DNA of 64,000 bases from Streptomyces anulatus (GTDB taxonomy: Bacteria; Actinomycetota; Actinomycetes; Streptomycetales; Streptomycetaceae): positions 1 to 64,000 of the forward strand of contig NZ_BMVK01000002.1 in the NCBI RefSeq assembly GCF_014650675.1, given 5' to 3'. Below the pieces are notes generated by a model. The model did no database searches. It had not been told where the DNA came from and saw only the letters and a list, made by a program, of their open reading frames with translations. Of this stretch, positions 34,868-45,662 are shown piece after piece. Each line of letters begins with the position of its first letter. Within the stretch, counting starts at the first letter, position 1. The translations under genes were made by a program, and so were the position numbers.

Positions 34868-36280
34868 CTACGCGGTGTCGTCGCGGGTGAGGCGGATCGT
34901 GTCGCGGTACCACTTGGCGCTGTCCTTGAGTGTGCGGACCTGGGTGTCGTAGTCGACGCGGACGATGCCGAACCGCTTGTCGTAGCCGTACGCCCACTCG
35001 AAGTTGTCCATCAGTGACCAGGCGAAGTAGCCCCGGACATCGGCCCCTTGGGCACGTGCGGCGACGACGGCGTCGATGTGGTCGGCGAGGTAGGCGGTGC
35101 GGTCGGCGTCGGGGACGGAGCCGTCGGCGGCGACGGTGTCGTCGAAGGCCGCGCCGTTCTCGGTGATGACGGTCGGCAGTCCGTAGTCCCGCTGCAACCG
35201 CACCAGCAGGTCGGTCAGCTCGGTCGGGGTGATCTCCCAGTCCATCGCGGTACGGGGCAGATCGCGCTCCACCACGCGGGTGACGGGCAGGCCGTCGGTC
35301 CCGGTGGGCGAGCCGTCCTCGCCGACGCCGGAGAACAGCATGCCCCGGTAGAAGTTGACGCCGAGGACGTCGAGCGGGGCGGCGATGGCGGCCGGGTCGC
35401 CTTCCCTGACGGGGAGTTCGATGTGCTGGGCGGCCAGATCCGCGACGACGTCCTCGGGGTAGCGGCCGTGGACGAGCGGGTCGAGGTAGAGCCGGGTGCC
35501 CATGCCGTCGGCGCGGCGGCATGCCTCGCGGTCGGCCTCGCTGCCCGTCTCGGGGGTGGCGGTGCCCAGGTTGAGGGTGATGCCCAGCTCCAGGGGGTTG
35601 CTCCCGGCCGCGTCGCGCAGTGCGCCGGCGGCGAGGCCGTGGCCCAGGAGCAGATGGTGGACGGCTCCCAGGGCGTCGCCGAGGTCCCGGCGGCCGGGAG
35701 CGTGCACCCCGTGGGCGTAACCGAGCATCGCCGAGCACCAGGGCTCGTTCAGCGTGGTCCAGTGCTCGACCCGGTCTCCGAGTGCCTCGTACGCGAGGGA
35801 GGCGTACTCCGCGAAGCGCAGGGCGGTGTCACGTGCGGGCCAGCCGCCCGCGTCCTCCAGCTCCTGCGGCAGGTCCCAGTGGTACAGGGTGATCCAGGGG
35901 GTGACGCCACGCCCGAGGAGCTCGTCGACCAGGCGCTTGTAGAAGTCGAGGCCCTTGGCGTTCGCCGGGCCCCGGCCGCCCGGCTGGACGCGGGGCCAGG
36001 CGAGCGAGAAGCGGTACGTGTCGACGCCGAGGCCCGCGATCAGCTCCACGTCCTCGGGCATCCGGTGATAGTGGTCGCAGGCCACATCGCCGTGCTCGCC
36101 GCCCTCGACGGCCCCGGGCACCCGGCAGAAGGTGTCCCAGATGGACGGGGTGCGGCCGTCCTCGGCGGCGGCTCCCTCGATCTGGTACGAGGAGGTGGCG
36201 ACGCCCCAGCGGAAGCCGGCCGGGAGCCCTCGCACCGGGGCCGGACGGAGGAGTCGCTGCGGGATGGGGGCGAGGTTCAT
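34868..36280 (-). CDS. Intracellular beta-glucosidase, GH1
   Basis: 470 residues without signal peptide. TLNEP (E179) is the acid/base and VITENG (E374) the nucleophile; FRWGVATSSYQIEGA and the C-terminal YFAWSLMDNFEWAYGY are standard GH1 marks. It should split cellobiose, laminaribiose and related beta-glucosides after import. It starts 33 bases after the transporter ATPase gene and is likely its last co-transcribed partner. Confidence 0.96.
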   Translation of the reverse strand: MNLAPIPQRLLRPAPVRGLPAGFRWGVATSSYQIEGAAAEDGRTPSIWDTFCRVPGAVEGGEHGDVACDHYHRMPEDVELIAGLGVDTYRFSLAWPRVQPGGRGPANAKGLDFYKRLVDELLGRGVTPWITLYHWDLPQELEDAGGWPARDTALRFAEYASLAYEALGDRVEHWTTLNEPWCSAMLGYAHGVHAPGRRDLGDALGAVHHLLLGHGLAAGALRDAAGSNPLELGITLNLGTATPETGSEADREACRRADGMGTRLYLDPLVHGRYPEDVVADLAAQHIELPVREGDPAAIAAPLDVLGVNFYRGMLFSGVGEDGSPTGTDGLPVTRVVERDLPRTAMDWEITPTELTDLLVRLQRDYGLPTVITENGAAFDDTVAADGSVPDADRTAYLADHIDAVVAARAQGADVRGYFAWSLMDNFEWAYGYDKRFGIVRVDYDTQVRTLKDSAKWYRDTIRLTRDDTA

Positions 36281-36313
36281 CGGTCTCCGTACGTAGTCGG
36301 GGGAGGGACCTGG

Positions 36314-37296
<983 letters not shown>

Positions 37297-37300
<4 letters not shown>

Positions 37301-38313
37301 GGGCGCGGCTCCTTGCTGCTGTGCTCGCTGCTGTGGTCGTGGTGTCCGTCGCCGGTGGACCTGCGGACGACCGGGGTGAAGCCGACGCGCATCCTGACCT
37401 TCCGGGAGGATCCGGTGGCGGTGCGCAGGCGGGGGTTGACGAACTCGTCGATGCCGAAGTTGATGAGGGCGAGCGCGGTGCCCAGCAGGGCGATGCAGAG
37501 GCCAGCCGGGACGAACCACCACCAGGCTCCCTGGGCGAGTGCCTGGTTGGACTGGGCCCAGAAGAGCACGGTGCCCCAGTTCCAGTGGGAGATGTCGGCG
37601 ACGCCGATGAAGGCGAGGGTGATCTCGGTGAGCACCGCGAAGATGACCGTGCCGACGAACCCGGAGGCGATGACGGCGGTGAGGTTCGGCAGGATCTCGA
37701 AGAGGATGATCCGCGGTGTCGACTCGCCCGTGGCACGGGCGGCCTCCACGTAGTCGCGGCGGCGCAGCGACAGGGTCTGGGCGCGCAGGATCCTCGCCCC
37801 CCAGGCCCAGGAGGTCAGGGCGATGGCGACGGCGATGACGATGTCCCCGGTGTCGGGGACGAAGCTCGCGACGATGATGATCAGCGGGAGTCCGGGCAGC
37901 ACCAGGAAGATGTTGGAGAGCGCGGAGAGGATCTCGTCGACGGCCCCGCCGAGGAATCCGGCGCTGACCCCGACGAGGACGGACAGGGCGGTCGCGATGA
38001 CGGCGGCCAGCAGCCCGACGACGAGGACGCCCCGGGTGCCGACGAGGATCTGCGAGAAGACGTCCTGCCCGGTGTGCGTGGTGCCGAACCAGTGGTCGCC
38101 GGAGGGCGGTCGGAGCAACTGGTCGCTCATCGCGTCGGGGTCGTACGGGGCGAGCCACGGCCCGGCGACGGCCAGCAGGACGAAGAACGCCAGCAGGATC
38201 AGGCCGGTGCGGGTCTTCCCGCCGCGCAGGAACCGGAGCCGGGCCCGGCGGACGGGCGTCGCGGGCGGGGGTGCGCCGTCGAGGACGACGGCATCGGTGG
38301 CGGTGATGGACAT
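37297..38313 (-). CDS. ABC transporter permease (DppC-like)
   Basis: 338 residues, six membrane spans after a cytoplasmic leader. LAPYDPDAMSDQLLRPPSGDHWFGTTHTGQDVFSQI is the typical OppC/DppC entry, and YVEAARATGESTPRIILFEILPNL is the EAA coupling loop. The C-terminus is extended and His/Ser-rich (GDGHHDHSSEHSS). It pairs with the DppB-like subunit. Confidence 0.94.
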
Positions 38314-38372
38314 GGGGCCTCAGGCCTTCCGGATACGGGGGCGGGCGGCGCGGACGGCGGGGTCGGGCACGG

Positions 38373-39353
38373 TCACGCCTCCTTCCGGGTGCGGGGGTCG
38401 AGGGCGGCGTAGACGAGGTCGGCCAGCAGGTTCGCCGCGAGGACGGAGAGCGTGATGATCAGGAAGACGCCCTGCATCAGGGGGTAGTCCTTGCCGCCGA
38501 CCGCCTGGAGCAGCTGGAAGCCGATGCCCGGATAGGTGAAGACCATCTCGACGAGCAGGGTGCCGCCGACGATGAAGCCGAGGGAGAGGGCGAAGCCGGA
38601 GATGTTGGGGAGCACCGCGTTGCGGGCCGCGTAGCCGAACATCACCCGCCGCTCGGACAGGCCCTTGGCCTGCGCCACCATCACGTAGTCCTCGGAGGAG
38701 ACGGTGACCATCATGTTGCGCATGCCGAGGATCCAGCCGGCCACCGCGCTGAGGACGATCGTCACGCCGGGCAGGATCGCGTGATAGAGGGCGCTGGAGA
38801 TGAACGGCCAGTCGAAGGCCGGGACGAGCGCGTTGTCGTAGCCGCCGGAGTTCGGGAACAGCGACCACTTCTCCGCGAACAGGGCGATGGCGACGAGGCC
38901 CAGCCAGAAGTACGGGATGGAGGAGATGAAGGTGGTGACGGGCAGCAGCCCGTCCAGCCAGGAGCCGCGCTTCCAGCCGCTGTAGACGCCGATGCCGGTG
39001 CCCAGGACGAAGCTGATCAGCGTGGTCGTGCCGACCAGGGCCAGGGTCCAGGGCAGGGACTGGCCGATGACCTCGCTGACCGGGGTGGGGAAGAAGGTGA
39101 AGGAGAGGCCGAGGTCGCCGTCGAGGAGGTGCGCCCAGTAGTCGGTGTACTGCTGCCACATCGACTGCTGCTCGTCGAGGCCGAACAGGGCCTTCAGGGA
39201 GTCGATGGCCTTGGTGTCGAGCTGCCCCTGATAGCGGCTGAGCAGGGCCTGGACGGGGTCGCCCGGCATGAGCCGGGGGATGAGGAAGTTGATGGTGATC
39301 GCGGCCCACGCGGTGACGGCGTAGAAGGCGAGGCGCTGGAGGATGTACTTCAC
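38373..39353 (-). CDS. ABC transporter permease (DppB-like)
   Basis: 326 residues from GTG at 39353, which overlaps the upstream ATPase stop (GTGA). [32 protein letters not shown] is the usual DppB start, and [28 protein letters not shown] the EAA loop. Six membrane spans. It lies between the ATPase and DppC-like genes in one operon. Confidence 0.94.
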   Translation of the reverse strand: MKYILQRLAFYAVTAWAAITINFLIPRLMPGDPVQALLSRYQGQLDTKAIDSLKALFGLDEQQSMWQQYTDYWAHLLDGDLGLSFTFFPTPVSEVIGQSLPWTLALVGTTTLISFVLGTGIGVYSGWKRGSWLDGLLPVTTFISSIPYFWLGLVAIALFAEKWSLFPNSGGYDNALVPAFDWPFISSALYHAILPGVTIVLSAVAGWILGMRNMMVTVSSEDYVMVAQAKGLSERRVMFGYAARNAVLPNISGFALSLGFIVGGTLLVEMVFTYPGIGFQLLQAVGGKDYPLMQGVFLIITLSVLAANLLADLVYAALDPRTRKEA

Positions 39354-40501
39354 CGGGTGGCCTCCTTGGCGGCCGTGCCGTGCGCGGCGGTGCCGCCGGC
39401 CGCCGCTGTGCCCTTCGCCGTCACGCCGCCGGCCGCTGCTATGCCGTTCGTCGTCACGCCGTCGGCCGACGCTCCGTCGTACAGCCAGCAGGCCGCCCAC
39501 TGTCCGTCGGGCAGGTCGAAGCGCGGCGGCAGTTCGGTGCGGCAGCGCTCCATCGCCCGGGGGCAGCGGGGATGGAAGCGGCAGCCGGCGGGCGGGGTGA
39601 TCAGGGAGGGCGGCTCGCCGGTGCCGGTCTCCTCCTGTTCCTCCTCGTCGACGATCCGGTCCGGGTCGGGCGCGGAGGCGATGAGGAGCTGGGTGTAGGG
39701 GTGGGCGGGGTGCTGGGTGACGGTCTCGCTGTCGCCGCCCTCGACGATCCGGCCCGCGTACATCACGAGGGTGGTGTCGGCGAAGTAGCGGGCGGAGGCG
39801 ATGTCGTGGGTGATGTAGAGGATCGCCAGGTGGAGGCGTTCCTTGAGGTCGCGCAGCAGGTTGAGGACGCCGAGCCGGATCGACACGTCGAGCATCGAGA
39901 CGGGTTCGTCGGCGAGGAGGACCTGCGGGTCCGCGCCGAGCGCCCGCGCGATCGCGACGCGCTGGCGCTGCCCGCCCGACAGCTCGTGCGGGAACTTGTC
40001 CAGGAACTGCTGGGGCGGGGTCAGCTGGACCCGGGTCAGCAGGGCGGCCAGGTTCTCCTCCAGCTCCGCCTCCCCGCTGCCCGCCCGGCCGTGGATCTTC
40101 AGGGCGCGGGTCAGGTGGTAGCGCACGGTGTGCACCGGGTTCAGCGAGGCGAAGGGGTCCTGGAAGATGAGCTGGACCCGGCGTACGTAACGGCGGAAGG
40201 ACCGGCCGCGACCGGCCACCACCGGCTCGCCGCCCAGCCGTATCTCGCCCGAGGTGAGCGGATGGAGCTGGGCGAGCAGGCGGGCGACGGTGGATTTGCC
40301 CGAGCCGGACTCCCCCACCAGGGCCGTGACGGTGCCGCGTCTCAGCCGGAGCGAGACGTCGTCGACGGCGTGGACGCTGCGGCGCTCGCGGGCGAACAGG
40401 TCGCGGGCGGTGCGTCGCAGGGGAAAGTGTTTGGTGACTCCGCGCGCTTCGAGCACCACATCGGTGCCGGTGGGCGCGTTCTCGGGGTGATCGCTGGTCA
40501 T
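39350..40501 (-). CDS. ABC transporter ATPase (DppF-like)
   Basis: 383 residues. Walker [10 protein letters not shown], signature LSGGQRQR, Walker [14 protein letters not shown], and [14 protein letters not shown] near the end. The last 35 residues are a low-complexity tail of short Ala/Gly/Thr repeats ([15 protein letters not shown]) encoded by a near-repeated DNA stretch at about 39365-39460; this tail is not part of the family and varies in length in such genes. Confidence 0.94.
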   Translation of the reverse strand: MTSDHPENAPTGTDVVLEARGVTKHFPLRRTARDLFARERRSVHAVDDVSLRLRRGTVTALVGESGSGKSTVARLLAQLHPLTSGEIRLGGEPVVAGRGRSFRRYVRRVQLIFQDPFASLNPVHTVRYHLTRALKIHGRAGSGEAELEENLAALLTRVQLTPPQQFLDKFPHELSGGQRQRVAIARALGADPQVLLADEPVSMLDVSIRLGVLNLLRDLKERLHLAILYITHDIASARYFADTTLVMYAGRIVEGGDSETVTQHPAHPYTQLLIASAPDPDRIVDEEEQEETGTGEPPSLITPPAGCRFHPRCPRAMERCRTELPPRFDLPDGQWAACWLYDGASADGVTTNGIAAAGGVTAKGTAAAGGTAAHGTAAKEATR

Positions 40502-40528
40502 GGCCGGTTCTTCCCGTCTTCCTCGTGC

Positions 40529-42208
40529 CTACTTGGAGGAGGGCTTGAGGTTGAGCACGATCTCCAGCGCGGTGGGCTGGGTGTGCTGCGGCGGGGCGTA
40601 GGGGTTGGCCTCGGTGGGCCAGCCGATCCAGTTCTTCGTGGAGTACTCGGCTCCGATGGGCGCGGCGGCCGTCGGGATGACGGGCGCCTCCTCGACGAAG
40701 ATCTTCTGGATGGTGTTGAGGGCCTTGGTGCGGGCGGCGTCCGTGGACGCGTTGGCGTACTCCTTGAGCGCCGCGGTGGCCTCGGGGCTCTTGAAGCGCC
40801 CGAAGTTGCCCTGCTGGGAGCTCTTGCCGATGGGCTGGAGGATCGCCCCGTCCATGATGTTCTGGTACATGTCGTAGGGGGTCGCGCCGCTGTTGGTCCA
40901 GTGCAGGGTGGCGTCGAAGTTGCCGTTGGCGACGTCCGCACCCCAGGCCTCGGCGGTCTGCGTCTTGACCTTGGCGTCGATGCCGAGTTCCTTGATGTTG
41001 TCCTTGATGATCGCGAGCCCGGTGATGTAGTCGTTCCAGCCGGCCGGGTCGGTGAAGGTCAGCTTCACCGGCTTGCCGGACGGGTCCTTCAGCACCCCGC
41101 CGCTGAGCGTGAACCCGGCCTCGTCGAGCACCTTCTTGGCTCCGGCGACGTCGGGCTTGGTGGTGGCGTCCTGGTACTCGGGGGCGAGGAAGGGCTCACC
41201 GGCGGGGAGCGGGATGCCGGTCGGGTTGGTGATCTCCGGGTAGAGCGTGGCCTGGGCCTGGATGTGGATGGCCTTGCGGTCGACGACCATCGCCATCGCC
41301 CTGCGCAGCGCCGGGTTGTCGAAGGGCTTGCGGGCGGTGTTGAACCACAGGCCGTGGATGCCGAGGCCGGAGGGGAACCAGAGCTGGTGGTTCTCGGGGT
41401 CCTTGTCGATGAACAGCTGCTTGTGGTTCGGCATGAAGACGAAGGACCACTCGACCTTGCCGGTGGCCAGCGCGGTGGTGGCGGCGCTGTTGTCGTTGTA
41501 CGCGGTGTAGCGCAGCTCCTTGACCTTCGTGGTGCCGTTCCAGTAGCTCGGCGTCGCGGTCAGGGTGGTGGTCTGCGGGGTGAACGTCTTGAGCTTGTAC
41601 GGTCCGGAGCCGACCGGGGTGCGGTTGGGCCAGGTCTCCGGGTTCTTGACCTTCTCCCAGATGTGCTTGGGCACGATGAAAGTCTGGATGATCTTGTTCT
41701 GGTTGACGAACTGGGACTCCTCGAAGGTCAGCACGACCTTCCCGTCCTCGACCGCGATCCCGTCGAAGGGGATGCCGTTCCCGTTGAGCGCCGAGTGCTT
41801 CTTGAGGAGGTTGAAGGTGTACTCCACGTCGGCGGCCGTCAGGGGCTTGCCGTCGGCCCACTTCGCCCGCGCGTCCAGGGTGAAGGTGACCTTGGTGAAG
41901 TTGTCCTCCCAGGCCCATTCGGTGGCGAGCCAGGGGTCGGCCTTCTCGGTGGGCTTGATCATGTTCGTCATGGCGAGCGGCTCGTAGATCATGTACCGGT
42001 AGCCGAGTACCGCACCCGCCGAGGTGTTGAGGAACGGGTTGCTGTTGTTCGTCTGCGGCCCGTCCGGCTTGCCCAGGGTCAGTACGCCGCCCGCGGCGCC
42101 GCCCCCTTTGTTGGCACCCGAGTTGGCGTTCGAGCAACCGGCGGCGAGCGCCACCACGACGGTGGCTGCGGCGACCGCTCTGAGGGTGGTGCGACGGCGT
42201 GCGGACAT
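40529..42208 (-). CDS. Family 5 ABC substrate-binding lipoprotein
   Basis: 559 residues with lipobox LAAGC (C25). The body is a full SBP_bac_5 fold: [44 protein letters not shown] and [16 protein letters not shown] are the usual marks. Members bind peptides, but several, such as the Thermotoga cellobiose/laminaribiose-binding proteins, bind beta-gluco-oligosaccharides, which fits the GH1, GH3 and LacI neighbours. It begins the transporter operon, 87 bases after the regulator gene. Confidence 0.93.
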   Translation of the reverse strand: MSARRRTTLRAVAAATVVVALAAGCSNANSGANKGGGAAGGVLTLGKPDGPQTNNSNPFLNTSAGAVLGYRYMIYEPLAMTNMIKPTEKADPWLATEWAWEDNFTKVTFTLDARAKWADGKPLTAADVEYTFNLLKKHSALNGNGIPFDGIAVEDGKVVLTFEESQFVNQNKIIQTFIVPKHIWEKVKNPETWPNRTPVGSGPYKLKTFTPQTTTLTATPSYWNGTTKVKELRYTAYNDNSAATTALATGKVEWSFVFMPNHKQLFIDKDPENHQLWFPSGLGIHGLWFNTARKPFDNPALRRAMAMVVDRKAIHIQAQATLYPEITNPTGIPLPAGEPFLAPEYQDATTKPDVAGAKKVLDEAGFTLSGGVLKDPSGKPVKLTFTDPAGWNDYITGLAIIKDNIKELGIDAKVKTQTAEAWGADVANGNFDATLHWTNSGATPYDMYQNIMDGAILQPIGKSSQQGNFGRFKSPEATAALKEYANASTDAARTKALNTIQKIFVEEAPVIPTAAAPIGAEYSTKNWIGWPTEANPYAPPQHTQPTALEIVLNLKPSSK

Positions 42209-42295
42209 GGCGACTCCAGGAAGGGGCTGCCGGGTCGGAGGGATCCCGGCGGGCGGAAGGGTGCGAAGCGGGGCGCGGCCGTGCGGCCGGGTCCG

Positions 42296-43270
42296 TTACG
42301 GCGCCGAGTGGCGCACGACCAGTTCGGTGGGCAGCACGGCCGGTCGGTCCGGTACGGGCGTGCCGCCGAGGTGGGAGAGCAGCATCCGGGCCGCCGTCTC
42401 GCCCATCCGGCGGGTGGGCTGGCGCACGGTGGTCAGGGGCGGTTCGGTGTGTTCGGCCATCGGGATGTCGTCGAAGCCGACGACGGCGATGTCGTCCGGG
42501 ACCCGGCGTCCGGCGGCCCGCAGGGCGCGGAGCACGCCCGCAGCGCTGATGTCGTTGTGCGCGAAGACGGAGTCGAACGCGACGTCGCGCGCGAGGAGTT
42601 CCTCGACGGCGAGCCTGCCGCCGCGTTCAGTGAAGTCCCCTTCGACGACCAGCTCGGTGGGCAGCACCGAACGGAATCCGTCCAGCCGGTCCCGTACGCA
42701 GCCGAAGTGCTGGGGGCCGGTCAGGACCAGGGGCCGGGAGCGTCCGGCGGCGCGCAGGTGGCGGGCCGCGGACGCGCCTCCCTCGTGGTTGGTGGTCACG
42801 ACGGAGGGGAATGCCGGGTGGTGGCCGCGATCGTCGATGAGCACGATCGGCAGGCCGTCGCGGTGCAGTTCGGTGAGGTGGCCGAGGGTGTTCTCGGGCT
42901 CCACGACGACGAGCCCGTCGAAGGCGCGCGCGGACACCTGGCTGGTGAAGCGCTGGACGGACTCGGCCCCACGGTTGCAGGTGAAGAGCAGCAGCCCGTA
43001 GTCGGCGGCCTCGACGGTGTCGACGACGCCCTGGAGCAGTTCGCCCATCCACGGCCAGGTCAGCGAGGGCACGAGCATGCCGACCGTACGGCTGGAACCG
43101 CGGGCGAGACCGACGGCTCCGGAGCTGGGTACGTAGCCAAGCTGTGCGATCACTTCACGAACGCGGGCGGCTGTGGAACGGTCCACCTCGCCCTTGGTGT
43201 TGATGACCCGCGACACGGTCGTCTTGCTGACGCCGGCCTCACGGGCGACATCGGCGATGGTGACACGCAT
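42296..43270 (-). CDS. LacI-family repressor of the beta-glucan locus
   Basis: 324 residues from ATG at 43270, with GGAGG 7 bases before. The HTH is VTIADVAREAGVSKTTVSRVINTKGEVDRSTAARV and the hinge region PSSGAVGLARGSS, then a periplasmic-binding-type sugar domain. Its reading direction matches the transporter genes. The twin operators at 4848 and 34804 and the palindrome in front of this gene are candidate targets. The inducer is probably a beta-glucoside such as laminaribiose or cellobiose; this is inferred. Confidence 0.93.
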   Translation of the reverse strand: MRVTIADVAREAGVSKTTVSRVINTKGEVDRSTAARVREVIAQLGYVPSSGAVGLARGSSRTVGMLVPSLTWPWMGELLQGVVDTVEAADYGLLLFTCNRGAESVQRFTSQVSARAFDGLVVVEPENTLGHLTELHRDGLPIVLIDDRGHHPAFPSVVTTNHEGGASAARHLRAAGRSRPLVLTGPQHFGCVRDRLDGFRSVLPTELVVEGDFTERGGRLAVEELLARDVAFDSVFAHNDISAAGVLRALRAAGRRVPDDIAVVGFDDIPMAEHTEPPLTTVRQPTRRMGETAARMLLSHLGGTPVPDRPAVLPTELVVRHSAP

Positions 43271-43370
43271 CCGGGCCTCCATGGGACCAGGCAGGGGTGG
43301 GGAAACGAGCAGGTGGGAGCAGGGTGGAGCGGCGCGGCGGGCAGACCTGGGGCATGTCGGCCGACGCGTT

Positions 43371-43396
43371 CGGTACCGGTTCCGGAACCGGTACCG
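43371..43396. promoter_or_regulatory. Perfect 26-bp palindrome upstream of the LacI gene
   Basis: CGGTACCGGTTCC (43371-43383) is followed directly by its exact complement GGAACCGGTACCG (43384-43396). It lies 101 bases before the LacI-family start in the only region that can hold its promoter. It differs in sequence from the TGAGAGCGCTCTCA operators. It may be an operator for another protein or a cruciform/hairpin in the leader. Confidence 0.65.
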
Positions 43397-43511
43397 GCGT
43401 TGCGGCTGGAGTTAACCGCGCCGATACGGGGCCGTCAATACTTCACGCCGAGATTGGTCCGGACCCATCTGCCCACCGGGCAGGGAGAGTTGTTCGTTCA
43501 CCTCTTGAACG

Positions 43512-43549
43512 CCGAGAGCCGCCGCCCGGTGACGGGCGGCGGCTCTCGG
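43512..43549 (-). terminator. Terminator after cimA
   Basis: A perfect 17-bp stem (43512-43528 with 43533-43549) has loop GTGA, 20 bases after the cimA stop. Confidence 0.88.
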
Positions 43550-43568
43550 GTGATGCGGTCCGGTCGGG

Positions 43569-45176
43569 CTACTCCGTGGGCTCGATGCCCGCGCGCAGCA
43601 GCCCGTAGGTGTACGCGTCCTCCAGTGCCTGCCAGGAGGCGGCGATGACGTTCTCGGCGACCCCCACGGTCGCCCAGTCGCCGGTGCCGTCGCCCGTGGT
43701 GATGAGCACGCGGGTGGTGGACTCGGTGCCCGTGCGGCCCTCCAGGATGCGGACCTTGTAGTCGACCAGCTCCAGCTTGGCGAGCTGCGGGTAGATCCGC
43801 TCCAGGGCGACGCGCAGGGCCCGGTCCAGCGCGTTGACCGGGCCGTTGCCCTCGGCGGTGGCGACGATCCGCTCGCCCTTGGCCCAGAGCTTCACGGTGG
43901 CCTCGTTGGCGTGGGTGCCGTCGGGGCGGTTCTCGACGATCGCTCGCCAGGACTCCGTACGGAAGTAGCGCCGGGCCCTGCCCTCGACCTCGCCGCGCAG
44001 CAGCAGTTCGAAGGAGGCGTCGGCGGCCTCGTAGGTGTAGCCCTGGAGTTCGCGCTCCTTGACCCGCTCCACGACCCGGCCGACCAGGGCGCGGTCGTCG
44101 CCGAGGTCGATGCCGAGCTCCTTGCCCTTCAGCTCGATGGAGGCGCGGCCCGCCATGTCGGAGACCAGCATCCGCATGGTGTTGCCGACCAGCTCGGGGT
44201 CGATGTGCTGGTAGAGGTCGGGGTCGACCTTGATCGCGGAGGCGTGCAGCCCGGCCTTGTGGGCGAAGGCCGAGACGCCCACGTACGGCTGGTGGGTGGA
44301 GGGGGTGAGGTTGACGACCTCGGCGATGGCGTGCGAGATCCGGGTCATCTCGGCGAGCGCGCCGTCGGGCAGCACCTTCATGCCGTACTTGAGTTCCAGG
44401 GCGGCGACGACGGGGAAGAGGTTGGCGTTGCCGACCCGCTCGCCGTAGCCGTTGGCCGTGCACTGGACGTGGGTGGCGCCGGCGTCCACGGCGGCCAGGG
44501 TGTTGGCGACGGCGCAGCCGGTGTCGTCCTGGGCGTGGATGCCGAGCCGGGCGCCGGTGTCGGCGACGACCGTGGAGACGACGGCCTGGACCTGGGCGGG
44601 GAGCATGCCGCCGTTGGTGTCGCAGAGGATGACGACCTCGGCGCCCGCCTCGTACGCGGTGCGGACCACGGACTTGGCGTACTCGGCGTTGGCGCGGTAG
44701 CCGTCGAAGAAGTGCTCGCAGTCCACGAAGACCCGGCGGCCCTGCTCGCGGAGGTGGGAGACGGTGTCGCGGACCATCTCCAGGTTCTCCTCCAGGGTGG
44801 TGCGCAGCGCCAGCTCGACGTGCCGGTCGTGCGCCTTGGCCACCAGCGTGATCACCGGGGCGCCGGATTTCAGGAGCGCCTTCACCTGGGGGTCCTCGGC
44901 CGCGCTGCCGCCGGCCCTGCGGGTCGCGCCGAACGCCACGAGCTGGGCGTTCTCGAAGGTGATCTCCTGCTGTGCGCGGGCGAAGAACTCCGTGTCGCGC
45001 GGGTTGGCCCCCGGCCAGCCGCCCTCGATGTACCCCACTCCGAAGGTGTCCAGATGACGGGCGATGGTCAGCTTGTCGGCGACCGTCAGGTTGATGCCCT
45101 CACGCTGAGCACCGTCGCGCAGTGTGGTGTCGAAGACATGGAAACTGTCGTCGGTGGCCGTGGCCTTGGTGGTCAT
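43569..45176 (-). CDS. cimA: Citramalate synthase
   Basis: 535 residues from ATG at 45176 (AGGAG upstream). HVFDTTLRDGAQREGINLTVADKLTIAR opens a HMGL-like TIM barrel with the metal and acetyl-CoA sites (VEGGWPGANP-like YIEGGWPGANPRD; HAQDDTGCAVANTLAAV). Residues about 400-530 form the LeuA-type allosteric dimerisation domain. The enzyme joins pyruvate and acetyl-CoA to (R)-citramalate, a threonine-independent route to isoleucine. The long isopropylmalate-synthase-like form and the company of ilvE and leuB support this over homocitrate synthase. Its leader is unusually structured. Confidence 0.93.
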   Translation of the reverse strand: MTTKATATDDSFHVFDTTLRDGAQREGINLTVADKLTIARHLDTFGVGYIEGGWPGANPRDTEFFARAQQEITFENAQLVAFGATRRAGGSAAEDPQVKALLKSGAPVITLVAKAHDRHVELALRTTLEENLEMVRDTVSHLREQGRRVFVDCEHFFDGYRANAEYAKSVVRTAYEAGAEVVILCDTNGGMLPAQVQAVVSTVVADTGARLGIHAQDDTGCAVANTLAAVDAGATHVQCTANGYGERVGNANLFPVVAALELKYGMKVLPDGALAEMTRISHAIAEVVNLTPSTHQPYVGVSAFAHKAGLHASAIKVDPDLYQHIDPELVGNTMRMLVSDMAGRASIELKGKELGIDLGDDRALVGRVVERVKERELQGYTYEAADASFELLLRGEVEGRARRYFRTESWRAIVENRPDGTHANEATVKLWAKGERIVATAEGNGPVNALDRALRVALERIYPQLAKLELVDYKVRILEGRTGTESTTRVLITTGDGTGDWATVGVAENVIAASWQALEDAYTYGLLRAGIEPTE

Positions 45177-45216
45177 GCTGATCTGACTCCTGTCGGATGA
45201 GTGGATCCGGACGGCC

Positions 45217-45395
45217 TGGGGCCTGTTCCGGGTTCCCCGTCGTCCGCGCGAAGCGCGGGCGCGGCGGCGTCCGGTGCGTGCGATCGGCGTGCGGTGTCGC
45301 AGGTCATGTGGCGGAGCCACCTGTCCTGCGGCGCCGTGCGGCGAGCGTGCGTGCTGGGCGTCGCCGCGCAGTCGGGGAACCCGGAACAGGCCCCA
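45217..45395 (-). ncRNA. cimA leader domain closed by a 23-bp long-range stem
   Basis: Bases 45217-45239 and 45373-45395 are exact reverse complements (23 of 23) and enclose 133 bases. In the minus-strand RNA this makes a closed domain that begins 62 bases after the T6 terminator and ends 41 bases before the cimA ATG. Inside, GTGGC-TCC-GCCAC and CCGCGC-TTC-GCGCGG can form local hairpins. Such long arms are not expected by chance and suggest a structured regulatory RNA. Confidence 0.55.
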
Positions 45396-45456
45396 GTTCC
45401 ACTTGCCCCCATCATCTCGCGCGCCTCGCCCCGGCCAGGGTGCGGGCCGGAAAACG

Positions 45457-45482
45457 AAAAAACCCCTCGCGGGTGCGAGAGG
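45457..45482 (-). terminator. Intrinsic terminator in the cimA leader
   Basis: On the minus strand CCTCTCGC-ACCC-GCGAGGGG is followed by TTTTTT, an 8-bp stem with one G-U pair. It lies 56 bases after the ATT-ATT mini-ORF and 281 bases before the cimA start. U tracts are rare at terminators in this window, so it stands out. It may be an attenuator, or simply the end of the TetR transcript. Confidence 0.75.
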
Positions 45483-45537
45483 TCTGCGCGCGGGTCTGGG
45501 GCACGATGGCCGCGCCGTACATGGTGGTACGGGGCGG

Positions 45538-45573
45538 TCACTGCGGACCGGCGCGCCTGCTGCCAATAATCAT
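45538..45573 (-). CDS. Putative cimA leader peptide MIIGSRRAGPQ
   Basis: This 11-codon ORF has ATG at 45573 and TGA at 45538-45540. Codons 2 and 3 are ATT ATT; ATT is one of the rarest sense codons in Streptomyces, and isoleucine is the end product of the CimA pathway. The hairpin CCGTAC-CACCAT-GTACGG follows the stop closely, as a pause hairpin would, and then comes the terminator. No strong ribosome site is visible. Confidence 0.5.
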   Translation of the reverse strand: MIIGSRRAGPQ

Positions 45574-45662
45574 GACGAACGAGGACACAGCAGCAGTCTG
45601 GCACAGCGACGGCCCCGGGAGGGCGGCGTCTCAGGATGCGGTCGTGACACCGGTCGCACCGC

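Noticed and set aside
30681..34952. 1423-codon plus-strand open frame opposite GH3
   Set aside because: Same reason: complement of the GH3 and membrane protein genes with no recognisable motif.
45310..45335. T-box-like sequence AGGTGGCTCCGCC in the cimA leader
   Set aside because: It lacks the conserved ACCGCG of the T-box and is fully explained as a GTGGC-TCC-GCCAC hairpin; no Stem I or specifier loop was seen.
45173..45415. 80-codon minus-strand ORF ending in an ATGA overlap with cimA
   Set aside because: Third codon positions are not GC-rich as in all real genes here, and it runs through the perfect inverted repeat of the leader. It is more likely untranslated RNA.
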